From Thermaceae bacterium (GTDB taxonomy: Bacteria > Deinococcota > Deinococci > Deinococcales > Marinithermaceae), in NCBI GenBank assembly GCA_026989475.1, contig JALSJG010000257.1:1-8477 (forward strand): a stretch of 8,477 bases of DNA. The letters run 5' to 3'. Each line of letters opens with the position of its first letter. Position 1 is the stretch's first letter. The translations under genes were made by a program, and so were the position numbers. Below the pieces are notes generated by a model. It made no database searches and was not told the origin of the DNA. It saw only the letters and a program-made list of their open reading frames with translations. Of the stretch, positions 5,061-8,477 are shown in pieces.

Positions 5061-8000
5061 GTGAAGTTCGCCCACCTCCACCAGCACACCCAGTTCTCGC
5101 TCCTCGACGGGGCGGCCAAGCTCAAGGACCTTCTCGAGTGGGTCAAGGCCACGAGCCCCGAGTATCCCGCGCTCGCCATCACCGACCACGGCAACCTCTT
5201 CGGAGCGGTGGAGTTTTACCGGATGGCCCACAGGATGGGGGTCAAGCCGATCCTCGGCTACGAGGCCTACGTCGCCGCCGAGAGCCGCTTCGACCGCAAG
5301 CGGAGGAAGGGCCTGGACGGGGGCTACTACCACCTCACCCTGATCGCCAAGGACTTCAAGGGCTACCAGAACCTGGTCAAACTCGCGACCCGGGCCTACC
5401 TCGAGGGTTTTTACGAAAAGCCCCGGATTGACCGGGAGCTCCTTCGGGAGCACTCCGAGGGCCTGATCGCGCTCTCGGGGTGCCTGGGCTCGGAGATCAA
5501 CCAGTTCATCCTGGCCGGGCGCGAGGACCTGGCCGAGGCGCGGCTCAACGAGTACCTCTCGATCTTCAAGGACAACTTCTTCATCGAGATCCAAAACCAC
5601 GGGCTCAAGGAGCAGGCCCGGGTCAACGCGGTCTTGAAGGAGTTCGCGAAGAAGTATGGCCTTGGCATGGTGGCCACCAACGACGGCCACTACGTGAAAA
5701 AGGAGGATGCCGAGGCCCACGAGGTGCTGCTCGCGATCCAGTCGAAGGCGACCTGGGACGACCCCGACCGCTGGAGGTTCCCCTGCGACGAGTTCTACGT
5801 CAAGACCCCGGAGGAGATGCGAACAGCCCTTCCGCCCGAGGAGTGGGGGGACGAGGTCTTCGACAACACGGTCTTCATCGCCGAGATGGCGAACGTCGAG
5901 CTCCCGGTCGACGAGAAACGGCGCTACCGCATTCCGAAATACCCCACCCCCGAGGGCAAGACCGACGCCCAGCACCTCGCCGAGCTCACCTTTCGCGGCC
6001 TTGCCGAGCGCTACCCGGACCGCATCACCGAGGATTTCTACCGGAGGGTCCTCCGGGAGCTCGGGCACCCCACCCCCCACGGCGGGATCGAGGCGCTGGC
6101 TGAGCGGCTCGCGCTGCTTTCGCGGGAGGAAAGGAAGAAGCTCGCCGCCCGCTTGCCCGACCCCAAGGAGGTGCGGGAGTGGGACGCCGAGGGGATCTTG
6201 GCCCGGGCGCTTTTTGAGCTCGAGGTTATCGAGGACATGGGCTTTCCCGGCTATTTCCTGATCGTTCAGGACTACATCAACTGGGCCAAGAAGCAAGGTA
6301 TCAGCGTGGGGCCGGGCCGGGGAAGTGCGGCCGGGAGCCTGGTGGCCTACGCCACCCGGATCACCAACATCGATCCCCTCGAGTTCAACCTCCTCTTCGA
6401 GCGGTTTTTGAACCCGGCGCGGGTCTCGATGCCCGACATCGACACCGACTTCTCCGACGTGCGCCGGGACGAGGTGATCGAGTACGTCCGCGAGCGCTAC
6501 GGCGCCGACCGGGTCGCCCAGATCGCCACCTTCGGAACGATGGCTTCAAAAGCCGCGATCAAGGACGTGGCCCGGGTCTTTGGAATCCCCCACAAGCGGG
6601 CGGAGGAGATCGCGAAGCTCATCCCCACCAAGTTCGGCCGGCCGATTCCTTTGAAAGAGGCGGTCGAGACCGTTCCCGACCTCAGGGCCTGGATGGAGCG
6701 GGATCCCGAGGTCAAGCGGGTGATCGAGGTGGCGATGCGGCTTGAGGGCCTGAACCGCCACGCCTCGGTGCACGCCGCCGGAGTCGTGATCGGCGAGGGG
6801 CCGCTCACCGATCTCGTGCCCTTGATGAAGGAGTCCGGGGGCGGCGAGAAAATCATCACGCAGTACGACATGAACTCGGTGGAGGCCCTCGGGCTTTTAA
6901 AGATGGATTTTCTCGGCCTTCGCACCCTTTCCTTCCTGGAAGAGGCCGCCCGGATCGTGAAGGAGTCGAAGGGGGACGAGCTCGACTATGACCACCTGCC
7001 CCTGGACGACAAAAAGACCTTCGAGCTGCTCCAGCGGGGCGAGACCAAGGGGGTCTTCCAGCTTGAGGGCACCGGGATGACGAGCACCGTGCGCGCTTTC
7101 CGCCCCGAGCGCATCCACGACCTGATCGCGATCCTCTCCCTCTACCGCCCGGGGCCGATGGACAATATCCCCACCTACCTCCGCCGCAAACACGGCAAGG
7201 AGCCGGTCACCTACACTGAGTTCCCCCATGCCGAGAAGTACTTAAGGCCCATCCTCGAGGAGACCTACGGGATCCCCGTCTACCAGGAGCAGATCATGCA
7301 GATCGCGAGCGCGGTGGCGGGCTATTCCCTGGGCGAGGCCGATCTTTTGCGGCGGGCGATGGGAAAGAAGAAGGTCGAGGAGATGAAGCGCCACCGCGAG
7401 CGCTTCATCCAGGGCGCGGCCGAGCGGGGGATCCCCGAGGAGGAGGCGAACCGGCTCTTCGACATGCTGGAGGCGTTTGCCAACTACGGCTTCAACAAGT
7501 CCCACGCCGCCGCTTACGCCTTGATCGCCTACCAGACCGCCTACGTCAAGGCCCACTACCCGGTCGAGTTCATGGCCGCCCTGCTCACGGTGGAGCGCAA
7601 GAACTCGGACAAGGTGGCGGAGTACATCCGCGACGCGCGGGCGATGGGCATCCCCGTGCTCCCGCCCGACATCAACCGCTCGGGGTTCGACTTCCGGGTG
7701 GTGGGGGAGGAGATCCTCTTTGGCCTCTCGGCGGTGAAGAACGTGGGGGAGGCGGCGGTGCAGGCGATTCTAGCCGAGCGCGAGCGGGGCGGGCCGTTCG
7801 CTTCGCTCGGCGACTTTTTGAAGCGGCTCGATCTGCACCTCGTGAACCGCCGGGCGGTGGAGTCGTTGATCAAATCCGGCGCCTTCGACGCCTTCGGCGA
7901 GCGGGGCGCGATGCTCGCCGGGCTAGAGGAGCTTTTGAAGTGGGCCCAGGCGGAGCAGGAGCGCGCTCGGGCGGGGCTTGCGGGGCTCTTCGCCGAGGAG

Positions 8001-8477
8001 AGCGAGCCAGCGCTTCCCCGGGTTCCGCCGCTTCCCGAGGTGGAGCGGCTCAAGATGGAAAAGGAAGCCCTCGGGATCTACGTCACCGGCCATCCCCTCC
8101 GCCACTATGAGGGGCTTGTCGAGGTGGCCACGGTTCCGATCGCCGAGCTTTCCCGCTACTTTGAGGAACGGGCGAACGGCCGGCGGCGGATCAAGCTGGT
8201 GCTCGCCGGGATGGTGGAGGACGTGGTGCGAAAGCCCACCAAGTCGGGGGGAATGATGGCCAAGTTTCAGCTCGCCGACGAGACCGGGGCGGTCGAGGTG
8301 GTGGCTTTTGGACGGGCCTACGAGCGGGTTTCGCCCCGGCTTAAAGAGGACACCCCGGTGGCGGTGGTGGCCACGGTCGAGCCCGACGCCGACGGCGAGA
8401 GCCTCCGGGTAGTGGCCGAGGACCTCTACCTTTGGGAAGAGCTCGAGGGGCTTCCTAAGGTGCTCGAGCTCACCCTC
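5061..8477 (+). CDS. dnaE: DNA polymerase III alpha subunit DnaE, 3' end cut off by the window
   Basis: The replicative C-family DNA polymerase. 1139 residues are visible; the Thermus aquaticus protein has about 1220, so roughly 80 C-terminal residues are missing. Residues 1 to about 285 are the PHP domain with its metal-site motifs intact (HLHQH at 5-9, TDHGN at 41-45, TNDGH at 206-210). Thermus alpha subunits have a metal-dependent proofreading exonuclease here. The polymerase core follows, with GPGRGSAAGSLVAY at 417-430, PDIDTD at 458-463 and KMDFLG at 614-619, giving catalytic aspartates 459, 461 and 616. A helix-hairpin-helix stretch lies near 887-905, and GLAGLF at 972-977 aligns with the clamp-binding region. 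An OB-fold spans about 1043-1125. The GTG at 5061 gives MKFAHLHQHT, close to the family start; in-frame GTGs at 5028 and 5016 would add 11 or 15 residues. It is transcribed away from the nor operon. No intein interrupts it. Confidence 0.98.
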   Translation, partial: MKFAHLHQHTQFSLLDGAAKLKDLLEWVKATSPEYPALAITDHGNLFGAVEFYRMAHRMGVKPILGYEAYVAAESRFDRKRRKGLDGGYYHLTLIAKDFKGYQNLVKLATRAYLEGFYEKPRIDRELLREHSEGLIALSGCLGSEINQFILAGREDLAEARLNEYLSIFKDNFFIEIQNHGLKEQARVNAVLKEFAKKYGLGMVATNDGHYVKKEDAEAHEVLLAIQSKATWDDPDRWRFPCDEFYVKTPEEMRTALPPEEWGDEVFDNTVFIAEMANVELPVDEKRRYRIPKYPTPEGKTDAQHLAELTFRGLAERYPDRITEDFYRRVLRELGHPTPHGGIEALAERLALLSREERKKLAARLPDPKEVREWDAEGILARALFELEVIEDMGFPGYFLIVQDYINWAKKQGISVGPGRGSAAGSLVAYATRITNIDPLEFNLLFERFLNPARVSMPDIDTDFSDVRRDEVIEYVRERYGADRVAQIATFGTMASKAAIKDVARVFGIPHKRAEEIAKLIPTKFGRPIPLKEAVETVPDLRAWMERDPEVKRVIEVAMRLEGLNRHASVHAAGVVIGEGPLTDLVPLMKESGGGEKIITQYDMNSVEALGLLKMDFLGLRTLSFLEEAARIVKESKGDELDYDHLPLDDKKTFELLQRGETKGVFQLEGTGMTSTVRAFRPERIHDLIAILSLYRPGPMDNIPTYLRRKHGKEPVTYTEFPHAEKYLRPILEETYGIPVYQEQIMQIASAVAGYSLGEADLLRRAMGKKKVEEMKRHRERFIQGAAERGIPEEEANRLFDMLEAFANYGFNKSHAAAYALIAYQTAYVKAHYPVEFMAALLTVERKNSDKVAEYIRDARAMGIPVLPPDINRSGFDFRVVGEEILFGLSAVKNVGEAAVQAILAERERGGPFASLGDFLKRLDLHLVNRRAVESLIKSGAFDAFGERGAMLAGLEELLKWAQAEQERARAGLAGLFAEESEPALPRVPPLPEVERLKMEKEALGIYVTGHPLRHYEGLVEVATVPIAELSRYFEERANGRRRIKLVLAGMVEDVVRKPTKSGGMMAKFQLADETGAVEVVAFGRAYERVSPRLKEDTPVAVVATVEPDADGESLRVVAEDLYLWEELEGLPKVLELTL

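Noticed and set aside
5050..5064. A four-codon upstream frame (ATG CTC GAA GGG TGA) overlapping the dnaE GTG start
   Set aside because: It lacks a ribosome site and would not be in the transcript if dnaE is leaderless; its ATG is part of the -10-like hexamer.
4857..6296. A 479-codon minus-strand open frame across the spacer and the start of dnaE
   Set aside because: Antisense to the PHP and polymerase domains, with no recognisable domain and composition of a GC-rich shadow frame.
1..8477. CRISPR arrays, insertion sequences, attachment sites, rRNA
   Set aside because: No regularly spaced repeats, transposase motifs or terminal inverted repeats were seen; coding density is explained by the six genes.

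Overview
The window looks like a piece of a high-GC thermophile genome of the family Thermaceae (Deinococcota: Thermus, Meiothermus, Oceanithermus and relatives). Two things support this. The replicase gene reads through as a close relative of the Thermus aquaticus/thermophilus DNA polymerase III alpha subunit. The nitric oxide reductase genes are followed by a small three-helix membrane protein matching the NorH subunit described from Thermus. Genus cannot be settled from the sequence alone.

Left part (1-4781, minus strand): a compact five-gene denitrification operon, transcribed right to left as norC, norB, norH, a membrane-anchored cytochrome c gene, and nirS. NorC/NorB (with NorH) reduce nitric oxide to nitrous oxide. 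NirS is the cytochrome cd1 nitrite reductase that makes nitric oxide from nitrite. The cytochrome between them is a plausible electron carrier to one or both enzymes. Spacing is tight: 10 nt, an 11-nt overlap, 6 nt and 49 nt. A single transcript would therefore couple NO production to NO removal, with the NO-consuming enzyme encoded first. nirS runs off the left edge and lacks only about 15-20 C-terminal codons. No heme d1 biosynthesis, nitrate reductase or regulator gene is visible.

Middle (4782-5060): a 279-bp divergent intergenic region. Near norC it holds a perfect 8+2+8 palindrome (4828-4845). It has the half-site geometry of an FNR/DNR-type operator, and its centre lies exactly 41.5 bp upstream of the start site implied by a -10-like hexamer. 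Near dnaE, a TATGCT hexamer ends 6 nt before the GTG start codon, which suggests a leaderless transcript.

Right part (5061-8477, plus strand): dnaE, the main replicative polymerase, open to the right edge (1139 codons visible, roughly 80 missing by comparison with T. aquaticus). It has an intact PHP domain and polymerase active site and no intein.

Points most worth a second look: the norC operator/promoter arrangement, the cytochrome with an Ig-like domain predicted to lie in the cytoplasm, the unusually built NorC, and extra paired cysteines in NirS. The overall system (NirS plus cNOR with NorH) is known; the details around it may not be.
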